A stretch of DNA of 64,000 bases from positions 62,001 to 126,000 of the forward strand of contig JAWCKF010000001.1 of the NCBI GenBank assembly GCA_038852315.1. The letters run 5' to 3'. A model generated the notes under the pieces. It saw nothing but the letters and a program-made list of their open reading frames with translations. It searched no databases and had not been told where the DNA came from. Shown piece by piece: positions 8,898-17,237 of this stretch. The translations under genes were made by a program, and so were the position numbers. The stretch's first letter is position 1; each line of letters opens with the position of its first letter. Source of the DNA: COMBO-56-21 sp038852315 (GTDB taxonomy: Archaea; Thermoplasmatota; Thermoplasmata; UBA10834).

Positions 8898-9090
8898 CCT
8901 GGTTGGAGGAGTGCGCCGTTCGTCTGACGATGTCGTCTGCCGCTCTCATGCGAGGGTCTTGCTGGCCATCCTTCGCCATCGGCGTGTCGGGCGCGCGACT
9001 TTCGGTTGCGGACCGGGCATCCCACCAAAAAGTCGTCGTTCCCAAAACCGATTTGTACCTGGAAAGACCACACGGTACGCGAGGGATACC

Positions 9091-9243
9091 TTGCCAGAAA
9101 GGGTTTCGACTTGGAACCAGAAGTACCTTCAGATCGAGACTTCGTGCCGCACCACGTACCACTGCGTTCCCTGCACGTACCCGAACTGCCAGCGCAACTT
9201 GAAGCTGAAGAAGATCGCTCTCAAGTCGTTCGGCAGAGCATGA
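9091..9243 (+). CDS. Possible small cysteine-rich protein
   Basis: In the 408-nt gap between pyrK and the next gene, a frame starting at TTG 9091 encodes about 50 residues with a compact cysteine cluster, C-x5-C-x2-C-x4-C ('CRTTYHCVPCTYPNC'). A Lys/Arg-rich end 'LKLKKIALKSFGRA' follows. A GAGG motif lies about 8 nt before the TTG. It could be a small zinc-binding protein. It has no recognised family and the start codon is weak, so it may be non-coding. A strong palindrome (9269-9290) follows the stop and could terminate this transcript. The remainder of the gap, 8898-9090, shows nothing convincing. Confidence 0.3.
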   Translation: MPERVSTWNQKYLQIETSCRTTYHCVPCTYPNCQRNLKLKKIALKSFGRA

Positions 9244-9268
9244 TGGGATGGGGGACGCGTTCTGACAG

Positions 9269-9290
9269 GGGCTCGCCGCGCGGCGAGCCC
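9269..9290. terminator. Perfect palindrome between convergent genes
   Basis: Two 11-nt arms (GGGCTCGCCGC and its exact complement) form a perfect 22-nt inverted repeat. It lies between the end of the possible small gene on the plus strand and the end of the homocitrate-synthase-family gene on the minus strand. This is the expected place for a bidirectional terminator or a site limiting read-through. Archaeal termination usually needs U-tracts, which are not obvious here, so the terminator role is inference. Confidence 0.45.
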
Positions 9291-9305
9291 TCCAAACAGT
9301 TTCAG

Positions 9306-10508
9306 TCAACCGCTGTCTTCCTGGGGGGTCCCGTCGGAGCTCGCCCCGAGTATACGGGCCACGATTTCCCAGAACTCCTTGTCGCTTACTCTCCCGTGAT
9401 CCTCTCCGGCCCTCTTTATCGCTCGGACTATCTCGCAAACCTGCTCTTCCGTGGCGAAGACCCTGCGCTCCGCGAGCTTGTTCTCCACCAGAGCCGTGCC
9501 GGAGTGCTTTCCAAGGACCAGCCTCCTGCGGTTGCCGACCTCCTCAGGGTTGACGCACTCGTATGTCATAGGACAGTTCAGGACAGCGGCCACGTGGATG
9601 CCGGATTCGTGCGAGAACGCATTCGCACCTATCCAGGGCTGGTTCGGAGGCACTTGCAGCTTCGCATAGGAGAACACCATCTTGCTGAGCTCTGTCAGCT
9701 CCTCCGTGCGCACCCCAAGATCCCTCTTGTAGAGGTGCTTGAGCGCCATCACGAACTGCTCGAGCGGCACATTCCCGGCCCTCTCCCCTATGCCACCGAC
9801 CGTAGTCGCCACGGCCTCGACACCCTCAGATAACGCGGATATCGAGTTCGCGAGCGCAAGTCCGAAATCGTTGTGAAGATGCGCAGAGAGCGGTGTGCTT
9901 GTCGCCTCCCTGACCTTCCTGACCAGATATGATATCGCTCCCGGGCCCGCGCATCCGAGCGTGTCGGTGATTCCGAGCCTGACGGCCTTCGATTCCTCCG
10001 CTGCACGGTAGATTCTCAGGAGGAATCCCATATCGGATCTCGTCGAATCCTCGGTGCTCAAACTCGCCCTCAGGCCAAGAGCACGCGCGTAGTCCAGGGA
10101 CGAGATGACGCGGTCGAGGACGTGTTCGCGCGTCATCCTTAGCTTGTAGTTCATGTGCAGCTCGCTGGTGGCTATGAACAAGAGGACCATGTCCACATCG
10201 CAGTGAGCCGCCGCATCTATGTCCGACTGCAGAGTGCGGGCCAGACAGATGGTCTCCGGGCCGAGCCCGAGCGACGCTATCTTCTTGACCGTGCGGCGCT
10301 CTTCGTCCGAGACAGCTGGAAAGCCGGCTTCGATCTGATTAACGCCGACCTCAGCTAGCTTGGTGGCGATTGAGACCTTCTGGTCCGGCGTGAACCGCAC
10401 GCCGGGCATCTGCTCCCCGTCCCTCAAGGTCGTGTCATAGATGACTATCTTCTCAGGTAGTCGGGGCATGACTGCCGCGTTGTAGGGGCTCACGGCAGAG
10501 AACTTCAT
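9306..10508 (-). CDS. Homocitrate / 2-isopropylmalate / citramalate synthase family enzyme
   Basis: A 400-residue acetyl-CoA-dependent acyltransferase of the HMGL-like TIM-barrel family. Seen: 'DTTLRDGEQMPGVRFTPDQK', 'IEAGFPAVS', 'HLHNDFGLALANS' (metal histidines), 'GGIGERAGN', and a C-terminal 'HESGIHVAAVLNCPMTYE' with 'LVLGKHSGT'. The last segments resemble AksA/NifV-type homocitrate synthases more than LeuA, but the LeuA, CimA and AksA roles cannot be separated by eye. The start at 10508 is chosen because the longer frame runs antisense through a tRNA gene, and the TATA-like GATAAATACC at about 10530-10539 is 27 nt upstream (leaderless). Confidence 0.85.
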   Translation of the reverse strand: MKFSAVSPYNAAVMPRLPEKIVIYDTTLRDGEQMPGVRFTPDQKVSIATKLAEVGVNQIEAGFPAVSDEERRTVKKIASLGLGPETICLARTLQSDIDAAAHCDVDMVLLFIATSELHMNYKLRMTREHVLDRVISSLDYARALGLRASLSTEDSTRSDMGFLLRIYRAAEESKAVRLGITDTLGCAGPGAISYLVRKVREATSTPLSAHLHNDFGLALANSISALSEGVEAVATTVGGIGERAGNVPLEQFVMALKHLYKRDLGVRTEELTELSKMVFSYAKLQVPPNQPWIGANAFSHESGIHVAAVLNCPMTYECVNPEEVGNRRRLVLGKHSGTALVENKLAERRVFATEEQVCEIVRAIKRAGEDHGRVSDKEFWEIVARILGASSDGTPQEDSG

Positions 10509-10528
10509 CGACAAGCCATGGATTGGCC

Positions 10529-10540
10529 GGTATTTATCAT
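10529..10540 (-). promoter_or_regulatory. TATA box of the acyltransferase gene
   Basis: On the minus strand this reads ATGATAAATACC, centred 27 nt before the ATG at 10508, so the message is probably leaderless. It sits back-to-back with the promoter of tRNA-Cys. Confidence 0.55.
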
Positions 10541-10613
10541 GTTCTCGGAGTGCGCATGGGCTGATATCAGCGAGGATTCCGTGAGAGGGCGAGCCAACTG
10601 GAGCGCTGAAAAC

Positions 10614-10623
10614 AATAAATACG
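10614..10623 (+). promoter_or_regulatory. TATA box of tRNA-Cys
   Basis: AATAAATACG about 30 nt upstream of the first base of the tRNA, at the spacing expected for archaeal TBP/TFB promoters. Confidence 0.55.
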
Positions 10624-10649
10624 GATACGGCCTTGTTTGCATCGTCCGT

Positions 10650-10720
10650 GCCGAGGTGACAGAGTGGCTCATGTGGCGGACTGCAGATCCGCAGACGGGA
10701 GTTCAATTCTCCCCCTCGGC
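10650..10720 (+). tRNA. tRNA-Cys (GCA)
   Basis: A full cloverleaf with a seven-pair acceptor stem, GCCGAGG with CCTCGGC. The anticodon arm is GCGGA-CTGCAGA-TCCGC, with anticodon GCA. The T arm is GGGAG-TTCAATT-CTCCC. No intron and no encoded CCA. The base after the acceptor stem (discriminator, position 73) is C at 10721, whereas cysteine tRNAs normally carry U73, a main identity element for CysRS. The gene stands just upstream of cysK-cysE-cysS, whose last product charges this tRNA. Confidence 0.92.
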
Positions 10721-10821
10721 CCGCCCAGATGGATGCTGTTGTTCTGTAACATTTAAGGTCGAGACCTGGATATCCCGCCCATAACGGCGTTTAGCGACCC
10801 CGGCCGTTTCCGAGGAAACCG

Positions 10822-11202
10822 GTGCATAGCATGAAGACCCCGTGCGAACTCGTCGTAAGCAAGATAATGCCCTCTCTGCGCGCGAGCGTGGTCAAGGAGC
10901 TCTCGAACAGGTACCACATGAAGCAGGCGGACATCGCCAGGAAACTGGGTATCACCCAGGCCTCCGTTAGCCAGTACCTGAGTTCGACCAGGGCGGCTGG
11001 CACGAAGATGGTCGAGAGCTTCCCCAGGTTGAAGTCGTACGCCAGCGAGATAGCGAAGAGGATTGCTGCTGGCGAGGATAGGTACGAGTGGTCGACCATC
11101 CTCTGCAAGGCCTGCAAGGAGATACGCTCGGAGGAGGCGTTCTGCAGGTTGCACAGAGCCGAGGCGAACCTGGACGAGTGCGACATCTGTAAGAGGGTGT
11201 GA
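10822..11202 (+). CDS. HTH transcriptional regulator with C-terminal cysteine cluster
   Basis: A 126-residue protein. Residues about 15-65 form a helix-turn-helix ('MKQADIARKLGITQASVSQY'). The C-terminal third has four cysteines arranged 'CKACKEIRSEEAFC' and 'CDICKRV', suited to a metal or Fe-S site. This matches the archaeal family of predicted HTH regulators with a cysteine cluster (COG2522-like). Its place between tRNA-Cys and cysK-cysE-cysS suggests it may sense redox, iron-sulfur or cysteine status and control that operon; this is inference. GAGG lies about 6 nt before the GTG at 10822; ATG 10831 is the alternative start. Confidence 0.75.
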   Translation: MHSMKTPCELVVSKIMPSLRASVVKELSNRYHMKQADIARKLGITQASVSQYLSSTRAAGTKMVESFPRLKSYASEIAKRIAAGEDRYEWSTILCKACKEIRSEEAFCRLHRAEANLDECDICKRV

Positions 11203-11251
11203 GCCCCTTCACCTCCTCGATGCTGCCCAGGAGCTGGACGGGGGCGATTGT

Positions 11252-11260
11252 CTTATATAA
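11252..11260 (+). promoter_or_regulatory. TATA box of the cysK-cysE-cysS operon
   Basis: CTTATATAA ends 31 nt before the ATG of cysK at 11291. A GGGAGGG purine tract about 8 nt before the ATG can serve as ribosome binding site. Confidence 0.6.
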
Positions 11261-11290
11261 CGGCGTTATTCTGAGGGAGGGTCTGAGACC

Positions 11291-12223
11291 ATGCCTAGGC
11301 CGAAGGTTATGAACACAATACTGGACGCAGTCGGCAACACCCCCATGGTGAGGCTGAACAGGGTTGTGCCCGATGGGGCCGCGACGGTCTACGCGAAGCT
11401 GGAGTCGTTCAACCCCATGTGCTCGGTCAAGGACAGGATAGCGAAAGCTATGATCGAGGTCGCGGAGAGGAAGGGGAAGATCGGCAAGGATACGACCATC
11501 ATCGAGCCGACCTCGGGCAACACTGGCATCGGGCTCGCGATGGTGTGCGCGGTCAAGGGCTATAGACTCATCCTCACCATGCCCGAAACCATGAGCCTCG
11601 AGAGACGGCGTGTTATGAAGGCCTTGGGCGCGGAACTCGTGCTCACGCCCGGTTCTGAAGGCATGACCGGAGCAGTGAGAAAGGCCGAGGAGCTCGCCAA
11701 TAGCATCCCAAACTCGTTCATGCCGCAACAGTTCAAGAACAAGGCGAACCCATGGATCCACCGGAAGACGACCGCGAAGGAGATACTGCGCGCAATCGAC
11801 GGGATCGATGCGTTCGTGGCCGGCGTTGGCACCGGCGGGACAATCACTGGCGTAGGTCAGGTCCTTCGCCGGAAGTATCCTCAGATCAAGATATTCGCTG
11901 TCGAGCCCGAGGATTCGCCAGTCCTCTCGGGAGGCAAGCCGGGGCCGCACAAGATCCAGGGCATAGGCGCGGGGTTCGTGCCCGATGTGCTCGACACGAG
12001 AATATACAGCGCCGTCATCAGAGTCGCGACGAAGGATGCGATGGAGACCTCAAGGCAACTGGCTAGGCTTGAGGGGCTTCTCGTTGGCATCTCGTCGGGC
12101 GCGGCGGCCTGGGCGGCGATAGAGGTCGCGAAGGACCTGGGCTCGGGGAAGACGGTCGTGACCGTGCTGCCAGACATTGGAGAAAGATATTTGAGCACTG
12201 ACCTGTTTGCAGAAGGTTCATAA
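11291..12223 (+). CDS. cysK: Cysteine synthase (O-acetylserine sulfhydrylase)
   Basis: A 310-residue PLP enzyme of the beta-family that makes cysteine from O-acetylserine and sulfide. Seen: 'IGNTPMVRL'-like 'VGNTPMVRLNR', the PLP lysine in 'FNPMCSVKDRIAKAM', the substrate loop 'PTSGNTGIGLAMV', the PLP-phosphate loop 'GVGTGGTITGVGQVL', and the C-terminal 'ISSGAAAWAA' and 'TVLPDIGERYLST'. It is first in an operon with cysE, whose ATG overlaps its stop, and cysS. Archaea often lack this bacterial-type route, so the full set is informative about cysteine supply here. Confidence 0.95.
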   Translation: MPRPKVMNTILDAVGNTPMVRLNRVVPDGAATVYAKLESFNPMCSVKDRIAKAMIEVAERKGKIGKDTTIIEPTSGNTGIGLAMVCAVKGYRLILTMPETMSLERRRVMKALGAELVLTPGSEGMTGAVRKAEELANSIPNSFMPQQFKNKANPWIHRKTTAKEILRAIDGIDAFVAGVGTGGTITGVGQVLRRKYPQIKIFAVEPEDSPVLSGGKPGPHKIQGIGAGFVPDVLDTRIYSAVIRVATKDAMETSRQLARLEGLLVGISSGAAAWAAIEVAKDLGSGKTVVTVLPDIGERYLSTDLFAEGS

Positions 12224-12945
12224 TGCCGCCAGAGGAAAAGGACGATGTGGACATAGTTCTGGAGCGCGATCCGGCGCCAAAGAGCAGAGCGGAGGCGCTG
12301 CTGTTCAGCCCGGGATTGCACGCGATAAAGCTCCACAGGATAGCGCACAGGCTGTACCTCAAGGGACGCTTCAAGACCGCGAGGGCGATCAACTACGTGT
12401 CGCGTATACTCACGGGTGCGGACATCCATCCTGGCGCGAAGATAGGCCGGAACTTCTTCATCGACCATGCGACTGGCGTGGTCATCGGCGAGACAGCAGA
12501 GATCGGAGACAATGTCTCGATATACCAAGGCGTGACCCTCGGAGGCGTGAGCACGGAGAAGAAGAAGCGCCACCCGACGATAGGCAACAATGTCGTCATA
12601 GGCGCTGGCGCCACAATCCTAGGGCCCGTTACCATCGGAGACAACGTGCGCGTGGGCGCTGGCTCTGTCGTAGTGAAGTCGGTCCCTCCAAACTCGACCG
12701 TCGTCGGCGTCCCCGCGAAGATAGTTGCGAGGGACGGATCGACAAAGATCGACCTACACCACGAGGAACTCCCGGACCCCGTGGTGAACGCGTTCATAGA
12801 CATGTGCCACAGCCTGTCCGAGATGGAGTACCGCATGGAGCAGATCGAGAAGAAGCTCGGGATCGAGCACAAGAAGATCGCACTGCCCACGCCGATCAAG
12901 AACAGGTCTTCTGAAGTCGCCTGTCCAGCGGAGGACAAGCATTAA
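12223..12945 (+). CDS. cysE: Serine O-acetyltransferase
   Basis: A 240-residue left-handed beta-helix acetyltransferase that makes O-acetylserine for CysK. Seen: an alpha-helical N-terminal part ('RAEALLFSPGLHAIKLHRIA'), then hexapeptide repeats with 'DIHPGAKIGRNFFIDHATGV', 'IGETAEIGDNVSIYQGVTLG', and 'KKRHPTIGNNVVIGAGA'. The C-terminal extension (about 185-240) is charged and possibly helical ('MEYRMEQIEKKLGIEHKK') and does not look like the usual CysK-docking tail ending in Ile, so complex formation with CysK may differ. It overlaps cysK by 1 nt. Confidence 0.93.
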   Translation: MPPEEKDDVDIVLERDPAPKSRAEALLFSPGLHAIKLHRIAHRLYLKGRFKTARAINYVSRILTGADIHPGAKIGRNFFIDHATGVVIGETAEIGDNVSIYQGVTLGGVSTEKKKRHPTIGNNVVIGAGATILGPVTIGDNVRVGAGSVVVKSVPPNSTVVGVPAKIVARDGSTKIDLHHEELPDPVVNAFIDMCHSLSEMEYRMEQIEKKLGIEHKKIALPTPIKNRSSEVACPAEDKH

Positions 12946-12976
12946 GCCCACGCCGGCGTTTGGAGGGGCGGATTCA

Positions 12977-14431
12977 ATGGCTATAGTCATCTACAACACG
13001 CTGACCAGGAGGAAGGAGACCTTCGTGCCCCTTCACGGACGCAAGGTCGGCATGTACGTGTGCGGAGTGACAGTCTACGACAGGAGCCATCTTGGACACG
13101 CGCGCTCGGCCATCAACTTCGATGTCATCGTCAGGTGGCTGAGGTACAGAGGATATGAGGTCAACCACGTCACCAACTTCACGGACGTTGACGACAAGGC
13201 GATAGCGAGGGCACAGGAGCTCGGCATCGGCACCCTCGAGCTCACGGAGAGGATGATAGCTGAGTACTTCCGTGACATGGACGCCTTGAAGGTGAGGAGG
13301 GCGACCGTCTACCCGAAGGCCAGCGAGACAGTGCCCGAGATAATCGCCATGGTCAAGGGCCTCATTGACAGGGGGTACGCGTACGAGTCCCGTGGCTCCG
13401 TCTATTTCAGCGTGAGGAAGGCGAAGGAGTATGGCAAGTTGTCGCACCAGACCCTCGACCAGATGGAGGCTGGGGCGAGAATCGAGCCTGGTGAGGACAA
13501 ACGCGACCCGATGGACTTCGCGCTCTGGAAGGCGGCGAAGCCGGGTGAGATCAGCTGGGACAGCCCGTGGGGGAAAGGCAGGCCCGGATGGCATATCGAA
13601 TGCTCTGCCATGTGCCTGAAGCACATAGGCAAGACGGTGGACATTCATGGCGGGGGTACTGACCTGATCTTCCCCCACCACGAGAACGAGATACTCCAGT
13701 CGGAGGCCTACAATGATGCGCCGTTCGTTCGATATTGGATGCACAACGGCATGCTGACCATCGACCAGGAGAAGATGTCGAAGTCTCTGAAGAACTACTT
13801 CTCGATCGCGGACGTCCTGAGGGTGTACCCCGCGGAGGTCGTACGGTTCTATCTCTTGAACGCCAGCTACAGGGCGCCGCTGGAGTACAACGAGAATACG
13901 CTCGGCGAGGCCGCCAAGGCGCTAGAGAGGCTCCAGAACGCATACGACAACATGAGGGCCGCGATGAGGAGCGCGTGCGGCGTGGACGATGCATCAGGCC
14001 TTTGCGCGAACGCTTGGAGCAGGTTCGAGCAGCACATGGACGACGATTTCAGCACGCGCGATGCGATAGCGGTCATCTTCGACCTGGCGAGGGAGGCGAA
14101 CAAGATGCTGACCGACGGGCGGCTCAGCGCGAAGGGCGCTGCGAACGTCGTGGGGGTCATGTCCAGGTTCAACGAGATATTCGACGTGCTGAGGGAAGAG
14201 GGCACGAAGATGCTCGCGACCGGGCTGGATGCCGATATCGAGCTGGTGAGTCCGGCTTCGATGCCCCAGGGAGGGCTGAGCGACGAAGAGGTAGAACTCT
14301 GGTTGAGGAGGAGAGAGGTCGCTAGGAGGCGGAAGGACTTCGCATACGCGGATGCCGTCCGCCAGAAGCTTGCGGAGAGAGGCATCGAGATCCGAGATTC
14401 GAAAGATGGTGCCACATGGAAGCGAAAGTGA
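12977..14431 (+). CDS. cysS: Cysteinyl-tRNA synthetase
   Basis: A 484-residue class I synthetase that charges tRNA-Cys. Seen: the zinc cysteine and first motif in 'MYVCGVTVYDRSHLGHARS' (HLGH = HIGH), 'GRPGWHIECSAMCLKH' (zinc ligands), 'DLIFPHHENEILQSEAY', and 'KMSKSLKNY' (KMSKS). The length is normal. It lies 31 nt after cysE, so synthesis of cysteine and its loading onto tRNA are in one unit, with tRNA-Cys itself just upstream. This means the SepRS/SepCysS route is not needed. Confidence 0.96.
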   Translation: MAIVIYNTLTRRKETFVPLHGRKVGMYVCGVTVYDRSHLGHARSAINFDVIVRWLRYRGYEVNHVTNFTDVDDKAIARAQELGIGTLELTERMIAEYFRDMDALKVRRATVYPKASETVPEIIAMVKGLIDRGYAYESRGSVYFSVRKAKEYGKLSHQTLDQMEAGARIEPGEDKRDPMDFALWKAAKPGEISWDSPWGKGRPGWHIECSAMCLKHIGKTVDIHGGGTDLIFPHHENEILQSEAYNDAPFVRYWMHNGMLTIDQEKMSKSLKNYFSIADVLRVYPAEVVRFYLLNASYRAPLEYNENTLGEAAKALERLQNAYDNMRAAMRSACGVDDASGLCANAWSRFEQHMDDDFSTRDAIAVIFDLAREANKMLTDGRLSAKGAANVVGVMSRFNEIFDVLREEGTKMLATGLDADIELVSPASMPQGGLSDEEVELWLRRREVARRRKDFAYADAVRQKLAERGIEIRDSKDGATWKRK

Positions 14432-15456
14432 ACGCCGAGAACGCCCGAAGAAAGGCGGAGTTGATCGTGGGCGGTCCGGTGAGGATACCGAAGGACTTCC
14501 GGCTGCCCTTCCTCCCGAGCAGGTCGACCGCAGGCCCCGGCGCGGGGCTTGCTTCCGTGGTGTTCGCCTTCGGCAACACCAGGGTGAAGAAGCCCATATC
14601 CAGGACCGAGGGCGACTTCGAGCTGGTCGAGAAGGCCGGCACCCTCCAGATAGTGCGACGCGGCGCGGTCTTCGTGGAGGAGGTCGAGATTCTGCCTACG
14701 CTGCTTCACGCCCCCCACCAGGCGTTCATCAACATCGACCACGCGTGCGTGTACGACTGCAAGTTCTGCAGCTCCCCGCGACTGGGCCGCGAGGTCACCA
14801 AGAACCTCACAGATGACAAGGTAGTGGAGATGATAGCCGAGGCCTCGAGGAACGAAGACTTCGAAGCTGTCGCGTTCACCAGCGCTGTTACGCAGTCACC
14901 AGAGATTACCGTAGAGAGGATGGTGAGACTGGTTAGACGCGTCAGGCAGATGCTGCCCGACACACCGATAGGCGTGGAGCCATATGCCGTGCACCCCAGA
15001 CAGATAGACGAGCTCAGGGAAGCCGGGGCGGATGAGATCAAGCTGAACATAGAGTCGTTCAATCCAGATATCTTCGAGAAGGTCTGCCCTGATAGAGACT
15101 ATGCGGCCATACTCCATTCAATAAACCACGCGTGTAAGGTGTTCGGCAAGAACAGGGTCTGCTCGAACATCATTCTGGGCCTCGGGGAGAGCGATGACGA
15201 CGTCATTGAGGGTACGAAGGTGCTTGCGAACATGGGTTGCGTGGCGACCCTGAGGGCGCTCCGCAAGAGCGAATACAACGCTGCCGAGCTGGAGAGGGCG
15301 CTGGGCCCTCTGACTCCGCTCACGGCTGACAGAGTACTTTCGCTGGCACGGGCTCAGAAGGATGTACTAGCGAGCTATGGGCTGACTCCCCTCAAGTTCA
15401 GGACCATGTGCCATGCATGCCTTGCGTGCGACATCGTGCCCTTCTGGGATGTGTGA
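14416..15456 (+). CDS. Radical SAM protein, biotin-synthase-related
   Basis: A 346-residue radical SAM enzyme overlapping the cysS end by 16 nt. The cluster motif C-x3-C-x2-C is in 'HACVYDCKFCSSPR' (about residues 112-119). 'IKLNIESFNPDIFEKVCP' and 'NIILGLGESDDD' are barrel strands typical of the BioB/LipA-like branch. A second cysteine cluster at the very C-terminus, 'MCHACLACDIVPFWDV', could bind an auxiliary cluster. It resembles archaeal biotin-synthase-related proteins (COG2516-like) of unknown substrate. Coupling with cysteine genes may reflect sulfur chemistry, but that is speculation. Confidence 0.8.
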   Translation: MEAKVNAENARRKAELIVGGPVRIPKDFRLPFLPSRSTAGPGAGLASVVFAFGNTRVKKPISRTEGDFELVEKAGTLQIVRRGAVFVEEVEILPTLLHAPHQAFINIDHACVYDCKFCSSPRLGREVTKNLTDDKVVEMIAEASRNEDFEAVAFTSAVTQSPEITVERMVRLVRRVRQMLPDTPIGVEPYAVHPRQIDELREAGADEIKLNIESFNPDIFEKVCPDRDYAAILHSINHACKVFGKNRVCSNIILGLGESDDDVIEGTKVLANMGCVATLRALRKSEYNAAELERALGPLTPLTADRVLSLARAQKDVLASYGLTPLKFRTMCHACLACDIVPFWDV

Positions 15457-15458
15457 GC

Positions 15459-17126
15459 TCAGGTGTGAGTGAACACGCATCTCACAGAGGGAGAGACGCT
15501 CTCGACCCTGACGTATGCGAACCTCTCCAGCTGGACCACTTTGCCCAGGGCTCGCTTGATCATCGGCTCCGCGAGCCCCTTTCTGACAGAGCCGTCCGTC
15601 ATCAGGATCTCGGCATCGAGCGAGTTCGTGGGGACCCAGTGGACTATCTGCACCCCCTCTTTCAGGATGGACAAGTCGTTCCCTGCGTACCTGGCCCTGG
15701 TGCCTTCCAGCTCGATGTTGCAGAGGTCCTTCAGCCTCAGCCGCCTAGGACGCCGCTCCAGATCTGAGCTGCACACGAACACCTCGGGCTCGGGGCCCAC
15801 TCTCAGCTCCCTTACGCCCCTCTCGGGATGCTCAGGATGAACGGGCGCGCGCGCCACGAGCTCTGGCGCCCCCTCTATCCTGAGCTTCACCGGATCCCAG
15901 ACGAAGAAGTACCTGTCTGCGGTGTCGTCTATCAGCTCCCGGTTGAACGAGTACAGGGTCTTCCAGGAGAAGGCGATGTCGACCTCCTTGATGCCCGTCT
16001 CGACCCAATACCGCCTGATGGCCTCGGGACGTATGCCTCGCCTCCTGAGGGCTTGGAGCGTTCCCAGCCGTGGGTCATCCCAGCCCGAGTACTGCCCATC
16101 CCGTATCCCCTTTGCCGTTGCGGACTTCTTCAGCTGGGCCTCCTCTATTGAAACCCTGCCGTAGTGTATGAACACGGGCATCTTCCATCCCATGTATCGG
16201 TAGATGTACTCCTGCCTGTAGGTGTTGTTGAGGTGGTCCTTCCCTCTGAGGACGTGTGTCAGGTTCAACATGTAGTCATCTACCGCGACGGCCAGGTTCA
16301 TGAGCGGGTAGACGCGGTACCTAGTACCCGTGCGCGGATGGGGCGTGTCGTCAATCCTCAGGCCGACGAAGTCTCGTATAGCTGGGTTCGGGTGCTCCAG
16401 GTCTGTCTTGATGACCAGCGAGGCCTCCTCCGGTCCGTAGGTGCCGTCGAACATTCGGTCCCAGCGCGAGAGCTGCTCTGAAAGCGGCTGCTCCCTGTGA
16501 GGGCACGCAACCTTGCGGTTCTTTAGCTCGCGCCAGGTATCGGGCCTACACTCGCACACATAGGCCTTGCCCATCTCCAGCAGTCTCCTCGCGACGTCGT
16601 AGTAGAGTTCGAACCTGTCGCTCTGGATTATGGTCTCGTGAACCTTCACGCCCAGCCATTCGAGGTCTTGCGGGATCGTCTCATAGCCGGTCGGATCGAC
16701 CCTCGCGGGGTCCGTGTCCTCGAACCTGTTGATGCACCGCCCCCCATACCGCTTGACGTACTCATCGTTCAGGATCGCCATCCGGCTGTGCCCCAGGTGA
16801 AGCGGACCGGAGGGGTTGGGCGCGAGACGCATCCTGACCTCGCCCGTAACCCCGGGAAGGTCTGGAAGGCCGACCTCGCGTGTCTTCGACACCCTCTGGA
16901 GCAGCTCTGGAGCCAGTTCTTCGAGCGCCCTCCTCTGAGCCTCTCGGGACATCTTGTTGACTTCCTCGACTATGCCTTTGGCAACCGAGGAGATCTCCTT
17001 GGCGCGCTGCCTCAGCTCTGGGTTTTCGGCCATGACCTTTCCCAGCACCGCCCCGACGGAAGCCTTTCCCGAGAACTGCGCTGCGTTCTGGAGCGCATAT
17101 TTCCTGATGATCGACTCGACATCCAC
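15459..17126 (-). CDS. gltX: Glutamyl-tRNA synthetase, archaeal type
   Basis: A 555-residue archaeal-type GluRS, class I. An N-terminal helical extension (1-90) precedes the catalytic core with 'RLAPNPSGPLHLGHS' (HLGH at 110-113), 'FEDTDPARVDP' and 'RGKDHLNN'. The KMSKS region is the divergent 'AQLKKSATAKG'. The C-terminal beta-barrel anticodon domain is of the GlnRS-like archaeal form. The start is GTG 17126: the longer open frame upstream is antisense to the next gene, and TTTTTATAC (17149-17158) lies 28 nt upstream (leaderless). It converges on the radical SAM gene with a 2-nt gap. Confidence 0.95.
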   Translation of the reverse strand: MDVESIIRKYALQNAAQFSGKASVGAVLGKVMAENPELRQRAKEISSVAKGIVEEVNKMSREAQRRALEELAPELLQRVSKTREVGLPDLPGVTGEVRMRLAPNPSGPLHLGHSRMAILNDEYVKRYGGRCINRFEDTDPARVDPTGYETIPQDLEWLGVKVHETIIQSDRFELYYDVARRLLEMGKAYVCECRPDTWRELKNRKVACPHREQPLSEQLSRWDRMFDGTYGPEEASLVIKTDLEHPNPAIRDFVGLRIDDTPHPRTGTRYRVYPLMNLAVAVDDYMLNLTHVLRGKDHLNNTYRQEYIYRYMGWKMPVFIHYGRVSIEEAQLKKSATAKGIRDGQYSGWDDPRLGTLQALRRRGIRPEAIRRYWVETGIKEVDIAFSWKTLYSFNRELIDDTADRYFFVWDPVKLRIEGAPELVARAPVHPEHPERGVRELRVGPEPEVFVCSSDLERRPRRLRLKDLCNIELEGTRARYAGNDLSILKEGVQIVHWVPTNSLDAEILMTDGSVRKGLAEPMIKRALGKVVQLERFAYVRVESVSPSVRCVFTHT

Positions 17127-17148
17127 GGCCGACTCGATTGGCGCGAGC

Positions 17149-17158
17149 GTATAAAAAG
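17149..17158 (-). promoter_or_regulatory. TATA box of gltX
   Basis: On the minus strand this reads CTTTTTATAC and is centred about 28 nt before the GTG start codon. It decides the start of gltX at 17126. Confidence 0.6.
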
Positions 17159-17237
17159 GGTTGTGAGCAGCGCGTAGCCAGGACTGGGAAGAAAGGTTAG
17201 AAATACGCTCTGGTTGATGCTCTGGCGGGGTGCATCG

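Noticed and set aside
10509..10706. N-terminal extension of the acyltransferase gene
   Set aside because: It would run antisense through tRNA-Cys. TATA position and family length support the start at 10508.
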